A DNA stretch of 55,585 nucleotides from Chthonomonadaceae bacterium (GCA_027459665.1 DAIDHN010000026.1:1-55585); one strand, 5' to 3'; shown: positions 8,843 through 17,233, counted from the first letter of the stretch. Made by a program: numbers and translations. Notes: generated by a model from the sequence alone, not told the origin.

Positions 8843-10360
8843 TTATGAACGAGTGCGGTTTTTCAGGTATGCTCCCAGCCCGACAAGCGCTATGCCCAAT
8901 GCTCCCAGCGCTGCCGCTTCCTGTACAGGGCGGACGCGGCGCACCCACAATTTCAGCCCCTTTGCTGCCAGAGGCTGTTCTGAAACCGTTTCATACCAGC
9001 GCTGGGCGGCATGCTGACTTGCCATGGTGAGGCTGGGGTAGATATGTATCAGGCTGGCAATTTCCTGTACGGGCCTCCCTTTTTGCATGGCATATATCCA
9101 TTCTTGCAGCAGCTCTCCGGCGCGGGGGCCAAGTATGTGCACTCCCAGTATTTTGCCGGTAACCGGGTGCGCCAGCACTTTTACCCTGCCAACTGCCTCA
9201 CAGTCTGTAATTGCGCGGTCATCCTGCGTAAACGGCTGCTGATACACCCGGTATTTTTTGCCCTGCTGCCGGGCTTCCTCTTCGGTAAGGCCTACTGAGG
9301 CCATTTCAGGCTCGGTGAAGAGTGCGCGGGGAACCGTGCGAAAGTTTGCCCTCACGGGAATTTTCAGCAGGATGCTGCTCACGGCTGTCTTGGCCTCATA
9401 CTCTGCCATGTGCGAGTATTGTCTGCTGCCTGTAATGTCTCCACACGCATAAATGTGGGGGGCAGAGGTGCGCAAAAAGGAATCTGCAGGCACGCGGTGA
9501 GGCTCTGTCTTCACTACGGCTGCTTTCAGGTTGAGGCCCTCGGTGTTGGGCAGGCGGCCAGTGCAAATGAGAAGTTTTTCGGCCTGCAGGGTGTGCGCTG
9601 CACCGTTTTGCTGCAGGGTAAGCAGGCATTCTCCATTTTGGTTCTCCACCTGCACAGGGGTTGCATTGCACAGAATTTGCATTCCTTCAGAGCGCAGTAT
9701 TTCGGTAAGCTCTGCTGTAAGTTCTGCGTCTTCACGGGGAAGCAGGCGGCTGTTGCGCTGTACCAGCGTTACTCTGCTGCCCAGTCGCATCATGGCCTGC
9801 GCCATTTCTACTCCTGTCGGGCCGCCGCCTAACACTATGAGCGAGGCAGGTATCTCTTTCAGCTCAAACAGGGTGCGGTTGGTAAGGTATTCCACTTCAT
9901 TCAGCCCGGGCAGACTGGGCAGCGCCGGCCTGGAACCTGTGGCAAGAATAAAGTACTGTGCGCTCACGCTGCTACCATTGAGCAGAAGCGTGTGGGGGGT
10001 TGTAAAGCGGGCGCTGCCGTACTTTACTTCTACCCCAAACTTTTTCAGCATGGTCATGGTATCGTTTGCTTCACGCACATCCAGAACGCTCTGCCGCACC
10101 CAGTCCATCACATGCCTTGTCTCTTCTATCGATACTTCTACTGCGGGCAGGCCCATCCTGCCGGCAGTGCGCATTGTGTGCGCTGTGTGCGCGGCATGCA
10201 GCAGCGCCTTGCTGGGTACGCAGCCGGTGTAGAGGCACTCTCCGCCAATTCTGTCTTTTTCTATCAGCAGCGTTTTCAGCTTCAGGCCGCCTGCCATAAC
10301 TGATGAAACAATGCCTGCCGCCCCGCCGCCTATCACTATCAGATCAAAGTCGTATTTCAT
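8843..10360 (-). CDS. FAD-dependent pyridine nucleotide-disulfide oxidoreductase (mercuric reductase/Lpd-like)
   Basis: A 505-aa flavoprotein of the dihydrolipoamide dehydrogenase/mercuric reductase superfamily. The ATG at 10360 overlaps the ArsS stop as ATGA, with GGGGGAG just upstream; an earlier in-frame ATG would run 36 nt into arsS. FAD-binding GGGAAG is at residues 11-16. The redox-active disulfide is C42/C47 in GGECLYTGCVPSK. The NAD(P)H-binding segment has VLGGGPTGVEMA, the second FAD motif is YACGDITG, and the C-terminal dimerisation motif HIYPSLT replaces the usual HAHPT. A final hydrophobic helix (about the last 25 residues) suggests membrane attachment. There is no heavy-metal-binding N-terminal domain, so true mercury reduction is unlikely. 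Such enzymes often sit beside arsS-type genes, so a redox role in arsenic/selenium chemistry is inferred. Confidence 0.9.
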   Translation of the reverse strand: MKYDFDLIVIGGGAAGIVSSVMAGGLKLKTLLIEKDRIGGECLYTGCVPSKALLHAAHTAHTMRTAGRMGLPAVEVSIEETRHVMDWVRQSVLDVREANDTMTMLKKFGVEVKYGSARFTTPHTLLLNGSSVSAQYFILATGSRPALPSLPGLNEVEYLTNRTLFELKEIPASLIVLGGGPTGVEMAQAMMRLGSRVTLVQRNSRLLPREDAELTAELTEILRSEGMQILCNATPVQVENQNGECLLTLQQNGAAHTLQAEKLLICTGRLPNTEGLNLKAAVVKTEPHRVPADSFLRTSAPHIYACGDITGSRQYSHMAEYEAKTAVSSILLKIPVRANFRTVPRALFTEPEMASVGLTEEEARQQGKKYRVYQQPFTQDDRAITDCEAVGRVKVLAHPVTGKILGVHILGPRAGELLQEWIYAMQKGRPVQEIASLIHIYPSLTMASQHAAQRWYETVSEQPLAAKGLKLWVRRVRPVQEAAALGALGIALVGLGAYLKNRTRS

Positions 10361-11343
10361 GCCACTCCCCCGGTTTGTATAATTGCGCCGCCGCACGAAG
10401 AGCCGCAGCCTGCGGTGCAGCCAAAGCAGTGCTCTCCGGTTGCAATGCGCCTTCCCTGCAGCATCTCTTCGGTTAAATGCTCAAGCCGCATTGTTTCACC
10501 GCCGGCAGGCAGTTCCAGCATCTGGTTGAAGTCACAATCGTACAGTTTGCCGTCCCAGCCTACGTTCAGGGTGCTGCGGCACATCAACCCCGGCAGTGCA
10601 GCCGGGTTGAAGCTCTGTTTCAGTTTTTTGAGATAGCGCGCTTCGTTGCCCGACTGCTGCAGCCAGTGCAGAAACCTTGAAATCGGCATATTGGTCAGGG
10701 TGTAGAGGTGGTTGAATTTGAGCTGGTATCTCTGCAGCAGCTCCCGTTTGAATTCCTGTTCCAATGCTTCCTGGGCAGGGGGGAAGAATGCGCCTGCGGG
10801 GTTGTATACCAGGTTAAGAAGCAGGTTTGTGTCTTCCTGGCCATAGCCTGCCTCATTCAGCCTTCTCATTGCCTGCAGGCTCTGGGCAAACACCCCGCGG
10901 CCTCTTTGCGCATCTGTTTGCTGTTGTAAAAAGTAGGGCAGCGAAGCGATTACCTCCATGCCCAGGCTGCTGAAAAACTGGGGCAGGTCTTCGCAGCCGG
11001 GGGTAAACTGCACTGTGAAATTGTGGCGAACCATTACATGCATTCCCATTTGCACTGCTTCTGTTGCGAGCAGGCGAAAATAGGGGTTCAGTTCCGGGGC
11101 GCCTCCGGTTATATCCAGTGTCTCAAAGTGAAATGCATGCAGTGCATGAATTACCTGATCTATGGTTTCACGGTTCATGCTTTCAGTTCGGTTTGGTCCT
11201 GCATCTACATGGCAGTGCTTGCATGCCTGGTTGCATACCTTGCCCATATTCACTTGCAGCGTTGTTGCCCGGTCTGAGTAGAGGCCGCTGAAGCCAAGTT
11301 CGGCAATTCTATTTTCAAAGGCATTGTCTGGGTGAGCGTTCAC
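10357..11343 (-). CDS. arsS: arsenosugar biosynthesis radical SAM protein ArsS
   Basis: A 328-aa radical SAM enzyme. The [4Fe-4S]/SAM motif is C37-x3-C41-x2-C44 (CNQACKHC), followed by HVDAGPNRTE, typical of the ArsS family (DUF3641 C-terminal half). The C-terminus is cysteine-rich (CFGCTAGCGSSCGG), fitting extra iron-sulfur ligands. ArsS proteins are linked to adding a deoxyadenosyl group from SAM to a methylated arsenical on the way to arsenosugars. The GTG at 11343 overlaps the upstream stop as GTGA; an in-frame ATG at 11502 would overlap the upstream gene by over 160 nt and adds non-homologous sequence. It is coupled on both sides, to the AhpD-like gene and to the FAD oxidoreductase. The methyltransferase ArsM expected in the pathway is not in the window. 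Confidence 0.9.
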   Translation of the reverse strand: MNAHPDNAFENRIAELGFSGLYSDRATTLQVNMGKVCNQACKHCHVDAGPNRTESMNRETIDQVIHALHAFHFETLDITGGAPELNPYFRLLATEAVQMGMHVMVRHNFTVQFTPGCEDLPQFFSSLGMEVIASLPYFLQQQTDAQRGRGVFAQSLQAMRRLNEAGYGQEDTNLLLNLVYNPAGAFFPPAQEALEQEFKRELLQRYQLKFNHLYTLTNMPISRFLHWLQQSGNEARYLKKLKQSFNPAALPGLMCRSTLNVGWDGKLYDCDFNQMLELPAGGETMRLEHLTEEMLQGRRIATGEHCFGCTAGCGSSCGGAIIQTGGVA

Positions 11344-11669
11344 AGAGAGAGTTTCTCCACTACCCGCCTCGCCTGCAGGCCGTGTATCAGGGTGGCGCCG
11401 CCGCGTATTGCCGCTGCGACATGGATTGCTTCTGTCATCTGTTCCATGTTCGAACCGGCATCCAGGCAGGTTTGTGTATAAGAGTCGATGCAGTAGGGGC
11501 ATGGAATAGCATGTGCTACTGCAAGCCCAATGAGCGCCTTTTCCCGTTTGGTAAGCGCCCCTTCCTGCAGTACTGCATCGTACCAGTGCATAAAGGCTGT
11601 AAACAGTTCCGGCCGTTCGCGTGATATTTCCTGAAACCTGTCCAGGTCTTCTTCATCGTAGTAAGCCAT
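11340..11669 (-). CDS. AhpD/carboxymuconolactone decarboxylase-like protein of the arsenosugar cluster
   Basis: A 109-aa all-helical protein of the AhpD-like fold, matching the small peroxidase-like proteins found next to arsS. The redox motif C57-P-Y-C60 lies in AIPCPYCIDSYTQ, followed by an alanine/histidine helix (EAIHVAAAIRGG) that supplies the proton-relay His in the family. The ATG at 11669 has GAGAGG 6 nt upstream. It is the first gene of the minus-strand operon with arsS and the FAD oxidoreductase, and is divergent from the two glycosyltransferase genes. Its biochemical role is not established; a thiol peroxidase or reductive partner function is inferred from the CxxC motif. Confidence 0.88.
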   Translation of the reverse strand: MAYYDEEDLDRFQEISRERPELFTAFMHWYDAVLQEGALTKREKALIGLAVAHAIPCPYCIDSYTQTCLDAGSNMEQMTEAIHVAAAIRGGATLIHGLQARRVVEKLSL

Positions 11670-11727
11670 AAAAAACCTCTCTGGTGGTGTATTGTTATAT
11701 TATTCGAGTATCACAGAGGAAATTTCC
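11670..11727. promoter_or_regulatory. divergent promoter region of the arsenosugar cluster
   Basis: Only 58 bp separate the AhpD-like start (minus) from the TTG start of the glycosyltransferase (plus). The centre is AT-rich (TTGTTATATTATTCG on plus), so overlapping -10 boxes for both directions are likely. No clear operator dyad or -35 pair was identified. Shared control of both arms is inferred from the layout. Confidence 0.4.
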
Positions 11728-12411
11728 TTGTCTTTTCTATATACACCGCCGGCAGTTGTTTTAATGACAAAGGTTCCGCGTGCAGGAGAAGTAAAAACTC
11801 GTCTTGTTCCGCCGCTTACCCCGCAAATGGCGGCAGAACTTGCCAGCTGCTTTTTACAAGACCGCATTGCAGCTCTTTCCTGCCTGCCTGGCATGCATTA
11901 CTGTGCAGTTGCTGGCATGGATGCTTTTGACAGGCAAAACTGGCTGCCTGATGAGTGGCGCTGTTTTGCACAGCGCGGCGGCGGTCTGGGCGCGCGCATG
12001 AACCATGCACTTGGTTTGCCCTGCCGTGATGGCCGCACCCCTGTGCTGCTTACCGGTACAGATTTGCCCACACTGCCGCTGGAGTATATAGAGGATGCAT
12101 TGAATGTGCTGGGTGCCGGCAAGGCCGATGTTGCCCTGACTCCTACAGCAGATGGCGGGTTTTGCGCTGTTGGCCTGCGTACACCCTGCCCCGGGCTGAT
12201 GCATTCTGTGCAGTTTAGTACCACGCATGCACTGGCAGGCATACTGCGCAATGCCGAAAACCTGGGCTTGCGTTCGTATCTTACCCCTGCCTGGTATGAC
12301 ATAGATACTCCAGCTGATCTGATGCGCCTGCGCCAGGAACTTTGCGCCAGTGCTTCTGCCCGCAGGCTGGCCCAGCATACCTGGAACTGGATATGCAGCA
12401 ATGCAGCTTAG
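11728..12411 (+). CDS. TIGR04282-type glycosyltransferase (DUF2064) of the arsenosugar cluster
   Basis: A 227-aa nucleotide-sugar transferase-like protein. The TTG at 11728 is chosen because AGAGGA lies 7 nt upstream; an in-frame TTG at 11692 has no such site. The N-terminal motif LMTKVPRAGEVKTRLVP and the central TGTDLPTLP with LTPTADGGF are the signature of the family named for arsenosugar clusters. It overlaps the next gene by 11 nt, so the two are translated together. The two glycosyltransferases are thought to supply or modify the sugar moiety; the exact step is not known from sequence. Confidence 0.88.
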   Translation: MSFLYTPPAVVLMTKVPRAGEVKTRLVPPLTPQMAAELASCFLQDRIAALSCLPGMHYCAVAGMDAFDRQNWLPDEWRCFAQRGGGLGARMNHALGLPCRDGRTPVLLTGTDLPTLPLEYIEDALNVLGAGKADVALTPTADGGFCAVGLRTPCPGLMHSVQFSTTHALAGILRNAENLGLRSYLTPAWYDIDTPADLMRLRQELCASASARRLAQHTWNWICSNAA

Positions 12412-13090
12412 CGTGATTGTGCCTGTTTTGAATGAGGAAGCCGCCCTGGCTGCCACCTTGCGAAACGTGGCCGACTGTTTGCCGGGCTGTGAGGTGATTG
12501 CAGCAGACGGCGGCAGCACGGATGGTACGCGCCGTGTGGTAGAGCAGTGCAGCGTACCTGTTTGCTGGCTGGAGGCCCCCAGGGGTAGGGGCAGCCAGAT
12601 GAATGCCGGTGCGAAACTGGCAAAGGGAGATGTGCTGCTGTTTTTGCATGCCGATACCCGTTTGCCCGCCAACGCACTGCAGCTGATAGAAAATGCGCTG
12701 CAAAACCCTGCCGTGCCCGGCGGATTTTTTCGCATTGCGTTTGAACCCGCTAACGCGCTTGCCAGGCTGTATGCACAGCTGTACAACTGGCGAAGCCGCC
12801 TGAAAATCTGCTACGGCGATGCTGCCCTGTTTGTTCGCAGGGAGTGCTTTGAGCAGCTGGGCGGCTATCATGCCGACCTGATTATGGAAGACATAGAACT
12901 GGTTTTGCGGCTGCGCAAAATGGGGCCGCTGGCCTACCTTCGCGAGGGAACGGTATCTACTTCCTCACGGCGCTTTTCCAATACCCGCAGCGGCCTGAAA
13001 ATGCTGATGGTCTGGTTTTTTCTGCATATTTTAATGGCGCTGGGCGCGCCGCAGAAAACCATGGCCAGGTTTTACCCTGAAGTGCGGTGA
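12401..13090 (+). CDS. TIGR04283-type family 2 glycosyltransferase of the arsenosugar cluster
   Basis: A 229-aa GT-A fold glycosyltransferase. It opens with MQLSVIVPVLNEE, carries the nucleotide-binding DGGSTDGT and the metal-binding HADTR (DxD-like), and has the GGFFRIAFEP and MEDIEL segments typical of the family. A C-terminal hydrophobic stretch (MLMVWFFLHILMALG) suggests membrane contact. The ATG at 12401 overlaps the upstream gene by 11 nt; a longer in-frame start at 12350 would overlap by over 60 nt. Its 3' end overlaps the convergent GNAT-like gene by 19 nt, with no terminator between. Role in arsenosugar or related glycan transfer is inferred from family and neighbours. Confidence 0.88.
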   Translation: MQLSVIVPVLNEEAALAATLRNVADCLPGCEVIAADGGSTDGTRRVVEQCSVPVCWLEAPRGRGSQMNAGAKLAKGDVLLFLHADTRLPANALQLIENALQNPAVPGGFFRIAFEPANALARLYAQLYNWRSRLKICYGDAALFVRRECFEQLGGYHADLIMEDIELVLRLRKMGPLAYLREGTVSTSSRRFSNTRSGLKMLMVWFFLHILMALGAPQKTMARFYPEVR

Positions 13091-13656
13091 ATGCCTGCAT
13101 GCTGGCTGCCCCAGAACGTATGACTGGTATGAAACCGCAAAAAGTAACGCTTTTCGTTTTCTATTTCACAGGTTTTCACTATTTCTGCGCCCATGCGCTG
13201 GTAAAAGCGCAGTATTCTGCCGGCTGTGGTGGCATAGGCTGTGGTGATGCCCTGGCAGCGCAGGTCTTGAAAAACCGATCTCCAAAAGGCAAATCTGCTT
13301 TCCATGCAGTATTCTCCCACAGAAAAAAAGGTGAGAAATTCAGAGGTATCAGGGCCGGGGCTTGCAATGGAAAAACCATAGCCGGCTGACTGCAGCAGAG
13401 ATGTATTATGGTTTACTGCCAGCGCTGTGACCAGCTGCCCGGTAGATTCGCGGCGCAGAATGTATATTTGCTGGCAGGCATAGGGCAGGCTGACTGCCAG
13501 GCGCTGGCGGCGGTCATCCCATTTCCAGAGCTTGCGAATAAGCAGATTGCCTTCTGCGCGGGTAAACGCCTGGTAAAACGCCTTTTCATACTCTTCTACT
13601 TCCTCGGGGCGCTCACTGTTTAGCAAACAGAGGCGCAAGTCTGCTGTGAGTTTCAT
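13072..13656 (-). CDS. GNAT-like N-acyltransferase, last gene of the serC-P450 operon
   Basis: A 194-aa protein with the outline of a GNAT acyltransferase: a beta strand with an acceptor-facing segment, and near the C-terminus GITTAYATTAGRILRFYQRMGAE, which matches the last GNAT motif (helix, then Tyr-rich turn with FYxRMGA). A clear acetyl-CoA pyrophosphate loop (RxxGxA) was not seen, so activity is uncertain. The ATG at 13656 overlaps the P450 stop as ATGA, with GGAGG 7-8 nt upstream. As part of the operon it could acylate a product of the P450. The 3' end runs 19 nt into the opposite glycosyltransferase gene. Confidence 0.6.
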   Translation of the reverse strand: MKLTADLRLCLLNSERPEEVEEYEKAFYQAFTRAEGNLLIRKLWKWDDRRQRLAVSLPYACQQIYILRRESTGQLVTALAVNHNTSLLQSAGYGFSIASPGPDTSEFLTFFSVGEYCMESRFAFWRSVFQDLRCQGITTAYATTAGRILRFYQRMGAEIVKTCEIENEKRYFLRFHTSHTFWGSQHAGIHRTSG

Positions 13657-15005
13657 GCCAGTTCCTCCAGGTGCAGGCAAATCTCTCTTTCGGGGGCCAG
13701 TGTGATTTGCGCGCGAATGCCAATGGGCTGATTGTCTGAGGGGGTAAGGCGCACACTGCTGCCCAAAACTGCGAGAAAAGTCATGAGTTCATACATGGCA
13801 AACTGGGCGCCGATGCACACATGCTTGCCCACTGCAAACGGCAGAAACGCGTGAGGGTCGTAGACGCTGCCGGGGGCAAATCTTTCGGGAACAAAGCAGC
13901 CGGGAGACTTCCAGTATTCTTCTGAGCGGTGTATGCCGTAAATCGATATGATCAGCACATCCCGCGGGTAAATGTGCTTGCCGCCTATTTCATCGCTTTC
14001 AATACATTCTCTGGCCATGTTGTACACAGGCGGGTAAAGGCGCAGTGTTTCGTTGATAATCTGGCGGGTAAAGGGCATTTTCTCCAGGTCTTCCATCTCT
14101 GGCAGCCTGCCGTTCAGCACTGTGCGGCACTCTTCCTGCCATTTTTGCTGCGCTTCAATATCTCTGGCCAGCAAATGCAGCGCCCATGCCAGCGCGGTGG
14201 CCGTGGTTTCAAAACCAGATACAAACAGTGTTTTAGTTTCATCTAGCAGCGCCTGATTGTCTAGCGGTTCTGCTGTGTTTGGGTCTTGAGCCTGCAAGAG
14301 AGCATGCAGCATATCGGGCGCTGAGGTTTGTGCGGAATGTTGTCTTCTGCGAATGTGCGGCTGCAAATAGTCGTCCAGTATTGCGCGGGTGCGGTACATT
14401 TTTCTATCGGCGGGCGAGGGCGCCCAATGGGGCAGCCAGGAGGTGTTGCGTCTGCGCACCAGGTAGAGGGTTTCCCGAACGGCTTTTCCAAAACGCTCTG
14501 CCTCGCTGTCTTCCATCTCTACCGAGAGAAGCGTTCTGGCAATGGTAGAGAGCGCAAGGCGCTGGGTTTCCTGCACTATGGGCAGCGGGCTGCCGGTTTT
14601 TTGCATTGCATTCCACCGCACCAGTGCATCTGCTGCTGCCGCTCTGGATGCCTCTACCACTCTCTCCATGGTTTTTTTGCCAAACGCAGGCAGCACCTGT
14701 CGGCGGTGTTTCAGCCAGTGTTCTCCATCGGTAGAGAGCAGCCCCTCGCCAATCACTGCGCTGCCTGTGCGATAGTGGTAGCTTCTCTGGTAGGCGTTGT
14801 GGCGGGTAACCAGCACCTGGCGCGCATATTCGGGGTGTGCAATGGCTGCAAAAGGCCGATGCAGTACTCTAAAGCGTGCAATGCCTCCATGCTGCCATGC
14901 CAGTTCTGCCGGAAACAGGTGCGGTATCTCTGCCATTGCCCTGGCGCTGCCCATGAGCCAGTGCTGCCGGCGGCTGTCTGCTGTTTTCAATTTTTGCTCT
15001 GTCAT
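13653..15005 (-). CDS. cytochrome P450
   Basis: A 450-aa soluble-type cytochrome P450. The I-helix oxygen-activation motif is VSGFETTATALAW, the K-helix ExxR is in INETLRLYPP, and the heme loop FAVGKHVCIG holds the thiolate ligand C397. No N-terminal membrane anchor is seen, so a cytosolic monooxygenase fed by separate redox partners is expected; none is encoded beside it. Overall layout (WSHHR-like KHRRQVLPAF in helix C, AGxET-like SGFETT) recalls the CYP102/CYP110-like fatty-acid or terpenoid hydroxylases, but substrate cannot be assigned. The ATG at 15005 overlaps the upstream stop as ATGA. It lies between an E2-like acyltransferase and a GNAT-like gene, pointing to a biosynthetic role. 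Confidence 0.93.
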   Translation of the reverse strand: MTEQKLKTADSRRQHWLMGSARAMAEIPHLFPAELAWQHGGIARFRVLHRPFAAIAHPEYARQVLVTRHNAYQRSYHYRTGSAVIGEGLLSTDGEHWLKHRRQVLPAFGKKTMERVVEASRAAAADALVRWNAMQKTGSPLPIVQETQRLALSTIARTLLSVEMEDSEAERFGKAVRETLYLVRRRNTSWLPHWAPSPADRKMYRTRAILDDYLQPHIRRRQHSAQTSAPDMLHALLQAQDPNTAEPLDNQALLDETKTLFVSGFETTATALAWALHLLARDIEAQQKWQEECRTVLNGRLPEMEDLEKMPFTRQIINETLRLYPPVYNMARECIESDEIGGKHIYPRDVLIISIYGIHRSEEYWKSPGCFVPERFAPGSVYDPHAFLPFAVGKHVCIGAQFAMYELMTFLAVLGSSVRLTPSDNQPIGIRAQITLAPEREICLHLEELA

Positions 15006-15847
15006 AGTTCTCGTTCTCTGCGCAGGCAGATGGTTTCCTGTATAAATCTCTCATCCAGGCCATGCGCTGTTTCAACCAGTTCTGTAAACCGCCTTGCAAA
15101 TTTGGCCATTGCCATGCCGTCGATTACCTCGTGATTTGCCCCCGCGGCCATGCACAAAAATTTTCTGCTCACTGCCATGCCGCCGCTTCCCATAGAGAGA
15201 CGTTCTATCAGACTGCCTGCAGAGAGGGTGAGCGTGTAAATTTGCGTTGGAAAGGCGAAAAAAGGCCGATTCAGCCCCTGCACCTGTAAATTGGTGAGGC
15301 CGATAACGCCGTGATACCTGCGAAGCAGCAGAGGGTCTTTTTTGATGCGGTGCGCCTGTATGCTGCGCACAATACCGGGGTAGGCAGCCATTTTTCTGCG
15401 CTGCTGCACCAGTGCATCTGCTTCCAGGCTGCTTTTGCAAGCCTGCCTCAGTTCCATATTGCAGCAGGCCATGCTCTGGTTTTCTGCGCTGCGAAAAATG
15501 TAGCCCACTGGTATGCGGCCTGTGCCTCGCACCAGCTTTTCTATTACCGTGCCTACATCTATATGTGAAAACGTGATGAGGTTTTTACCCCGGCGGTAGG
15601 TAACTACTTCGGGATGTTCTGATGCGGCCAGCGCAAGGCAGTGTATGAGAAATGCATGGGGCGAAACGGCCATGCCTGTTTTTCGGCGGTATTCAGATAT
15701 ACGCTGCTGCGCCAGGGTGAAATCTACTTCAGCGCTGCCATACACGGTGTGCTCGCGATGCTGCTGCAGCAGGGTGACAATGGCATTGCGAACCACTGGC
15801 CAGGGGCGTGAAGTGTAAAGCATGCTGCTGTCTGCAACAGGTGTCAC
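15002..15847 (-). CDS. stand-alone 2-oxoacid dehydrogenase E2-type acyltransferase domain
   Basis: A 281-aa protein matching the catalytic (chloramphenicol acetyltransferase-like) domain of E2 acyltransferases. The active-site motif HxxxDG is H239-EVI-D243-G. There is no lipoyl domain or subunit-binding domain, and no E1 or E3 gene is near, so it is not a classic dehydrogenase-complex core; a stand-alone CoA-dependent acyltransferase is more likely. The GTG at 15847 is chosen: it overlaps the serC stop as GTGA and has GGGAGG 8 nt upstream; an ATG at 15862 also exists. Coupled translation with serC and the P450 suggests one pathway in which an amine or alcohol is acylated. Confidence 0.75.
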   Translation of the reverse strand: MTPVADSSMLYTSRPWPVVRNAIVTLLQQHREHTVYGSAEVDFTLAQQRISEYRRKTGMAVSPHAFLIHCLALAASEHPEVVTYRRGKNLITFSHIDVGTVIEKLVRGTGRIPVGYIFRSAENQSMACCNMELRQACKSSLEADALVQQRRKMAAYPGIVRSIQAHRIKKDPLLLRRYHGVIGLTNLQVQGLNRPFFAFPTQIYTLTLSAGSLIERLSMGSGGMAVSRKFLCMAAGANHEVIDGMAMAKFARRFTELVETAHGLDERFIQETICLRREREL

Positions 15848-17004
15848 TGCTCTGCCTCCCATGCGCAGGTGCGCTGATACTCATGCAGAAACTGAACCAG
15901 GTCTTCTACCGCTTCCTGCGTCATGCCATTGTACAGCGAGGCCCGTATGCCGCCCAGCATTCTATGCCCTGTCAGGCCAACAAAGCCTGCCGCTTCTGCC
16001 TGTGCAAGAAAATGGGCATCATGCCGGGGAGAAGGCAGACGGAAGGTGACATTCATCAGCGACCTGCTTTGCGGCTCTGCATGGCAGGTGTAAAACCCTC
16101 CGCTCTTTTCCAGTGCGTCATACAGCGTTTGCGCCTTGTGCGCATTGATGCGGTGCATGGCATTTAGGCCGCCAATTTCGTGCCTGAGCCAGCGGGTAAC
16201 CAGATTGACTACGTAGATGGCGAAAACCGGCGGGGTATTGTAATTGGAGCGGTGCTGCGCAAACACCGAGTAATCTAGAACGGCAGGCAGGCTGGGCGGC
16301 CGGTTTTTGATTACGTCGTCGTGCACTACTGCAATGGTTACTCCTGATGGCCCCAGGTTTTTTTGGGCATGGGCATACACCAGCGCATAGTCATGTATGT
16401 TGAAAGGGCGGCTGAGAAAGTCGGAAGACATATCGCATACGCGCGGCACTTCCGGCAGGCCGGGCAGGTAGTGAAACTGCAGGCCCTCTACTGTTTCGTT
16501 AGATACATAGTGCAGGCAGGGCGCATTGGGCAAGAGAACAAGTTCATCGGCATTTGGCACACGGTTTGCCCGTGATGCAGAAAACCGCCATGCTTCTTCA
16601 ACTTTGCCCTCCTTGCGCGCCTCGCAAAGCGCCTTGTCGCTCCAGTAGCCGCAGGTAATGTAGCTGGCGGCATCTGTTTTGCCGCGCAGCATATGCATGG
16701 CCGCCATGCTGAACTGCATGGTGCCTCCGCCCTGAAGAAACAGCACATGATATTCGGCAGGGATGGAGAGGAGGCAGCGGATGTTTTCTTCGGCTTCGTC
16801 AAGCACATTGCGAAACCAGCTGGAACGGTGGCTTACCCCCAGCAGAGAAATGCCTGCGCCGGGCGCTTCTATGAGGCTCTGCTGCGCCTGGGCAAGCACG
16901 CTGTCTGGCAAAACCCCCGGGCCGCCGGAAAAATTGTGCCGATCTGAAAAAGAGCTGGCTATCAGGCGGGTAAATACATTCCTTTGTGCTGTATCCAAAG
17001 TCAC
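15844..17004 (-). CDS. serC: phosphoserine aminotransferase (SerC-like)
   Basis: A 386-aa PLP-dependent class V aminotransferase. It has NFSGGPGVLP near the N-terminus (family NFSAGP), the substrate-binding SHRSSWF, QGGGTMQF for the cofactor phosphate, and the PLP Schiff-base lysine K215 in AHAQKNLGPSG. SerC makes 3-phosphoserine from 3-phosphohydroxypyruvate and glutamate, and also acts in some organisms in pyridoxine synthesis. The GTG start at 17004 has AAGGGAA about 11 nt upstream, rather far. It is first in an operon with an acyltransferase, P450 and GNAT-like gene instead of serA, so it could be a paralogue devoted to another amino transfer. Compare with any second serC in the genome. 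Confidence 0.88.
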   Translation of the reverse strand: MTLDTAQRNVFTRLIASSFSDRHNFSGGPGVLPDSVLAQAQQSLIEAPGAGISLLGVSHRSSWFRNVLDEAEENIRCLLSIPAEYHVLFLQGGGTMQFSMAAMHMLRGKTDAASYITCGYWSDKALCEARKEGKVEEAWRFSASRANRVPNADELVLLPNAPCLHYVSNETVEGLQFHYLPGLPEVPRVCDMSSDFLSRPFNIHDYALVYAHAQKNLGPSGVTIAVVHDDVIKNRPPSLPAVLDYSVFAQHRSNYNTPPVFAIYVVNLVTRWLRHEIGGLNAMHRINAHKAQTLYDALEKSGGFYTCHAEPQSRSLMNVTFRLPSPRHDAHFLAQAEAAGFVGLTGHRMLGGIRASLYNGMTQEAVEDLVQFLHEYQRTCAWEAEQ

Positions 17005-17041
17005 CGTTTATTTTCCCTTTCATGCATATGCAGTTGTGTTT

Positions 17042-17084
17042 ATTATAGCCGTTTGGCCTGGGTGTTGCCTGTGAACTGTTTCAC
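17042..17084 (-). promoter_or_regulatory. candidate promoter and operator of the serC operon
   Basis: On the minus strand a perfect TATAAT lies at 17047-17042, about 38 nt before the GTG start of serC. The -35 region is poor. A 14-bp dyad, GTGAA-CTGT-TTCAC at 17071-17084, lies just upstream of where the -35 box should be, so an activator or repressor site is plausible. Confidence 0.4.
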
Positions 17085-17167
17085 AATGAGTGAGCAAATT
17101 ATGTTTCTGCAGAGCCTGACTGAGGCATGTTTTAGATGCGGCGGTATTTGCATGCAGGGCAGAGTGA

Positions 17168-17196
17168 TTGACAAACTCTGTACAAACTGTCATGAT
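17168..17196 (+). promoter_or_regulatory. sigma-70-type promoter of the GH5 gene
   Basis: TTGACA (17168-17173), a perfect -35 box, is followed after exactly 17 nt by CATGAT (17191-17196), a fair -10 box. The start codon of the GH5 gene is 37 nt further on, with GGAGG at 17221-17225. Confidence 0.6.
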
Positions 17197-17233
17197 AGCA
17201 AAAGAACCATTGTGCTTACTGGAGGATAGAAAA

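Noticed and set aside
8843-10360. true mercuric reductase (merA)
   Set aside because: No HMA domain, no C-terminal vicinal cysteine pair (the C-terminus is a hydrophobic helix) and no mer genes nearby.
15002-15847. E2 subunit of a 2-oxoacid dehydrogenase complex
   Set aside because: No lipoyl or E1/E3-binding domain and no E1 or E3 genes adjacent; only the catalytic domain matches.
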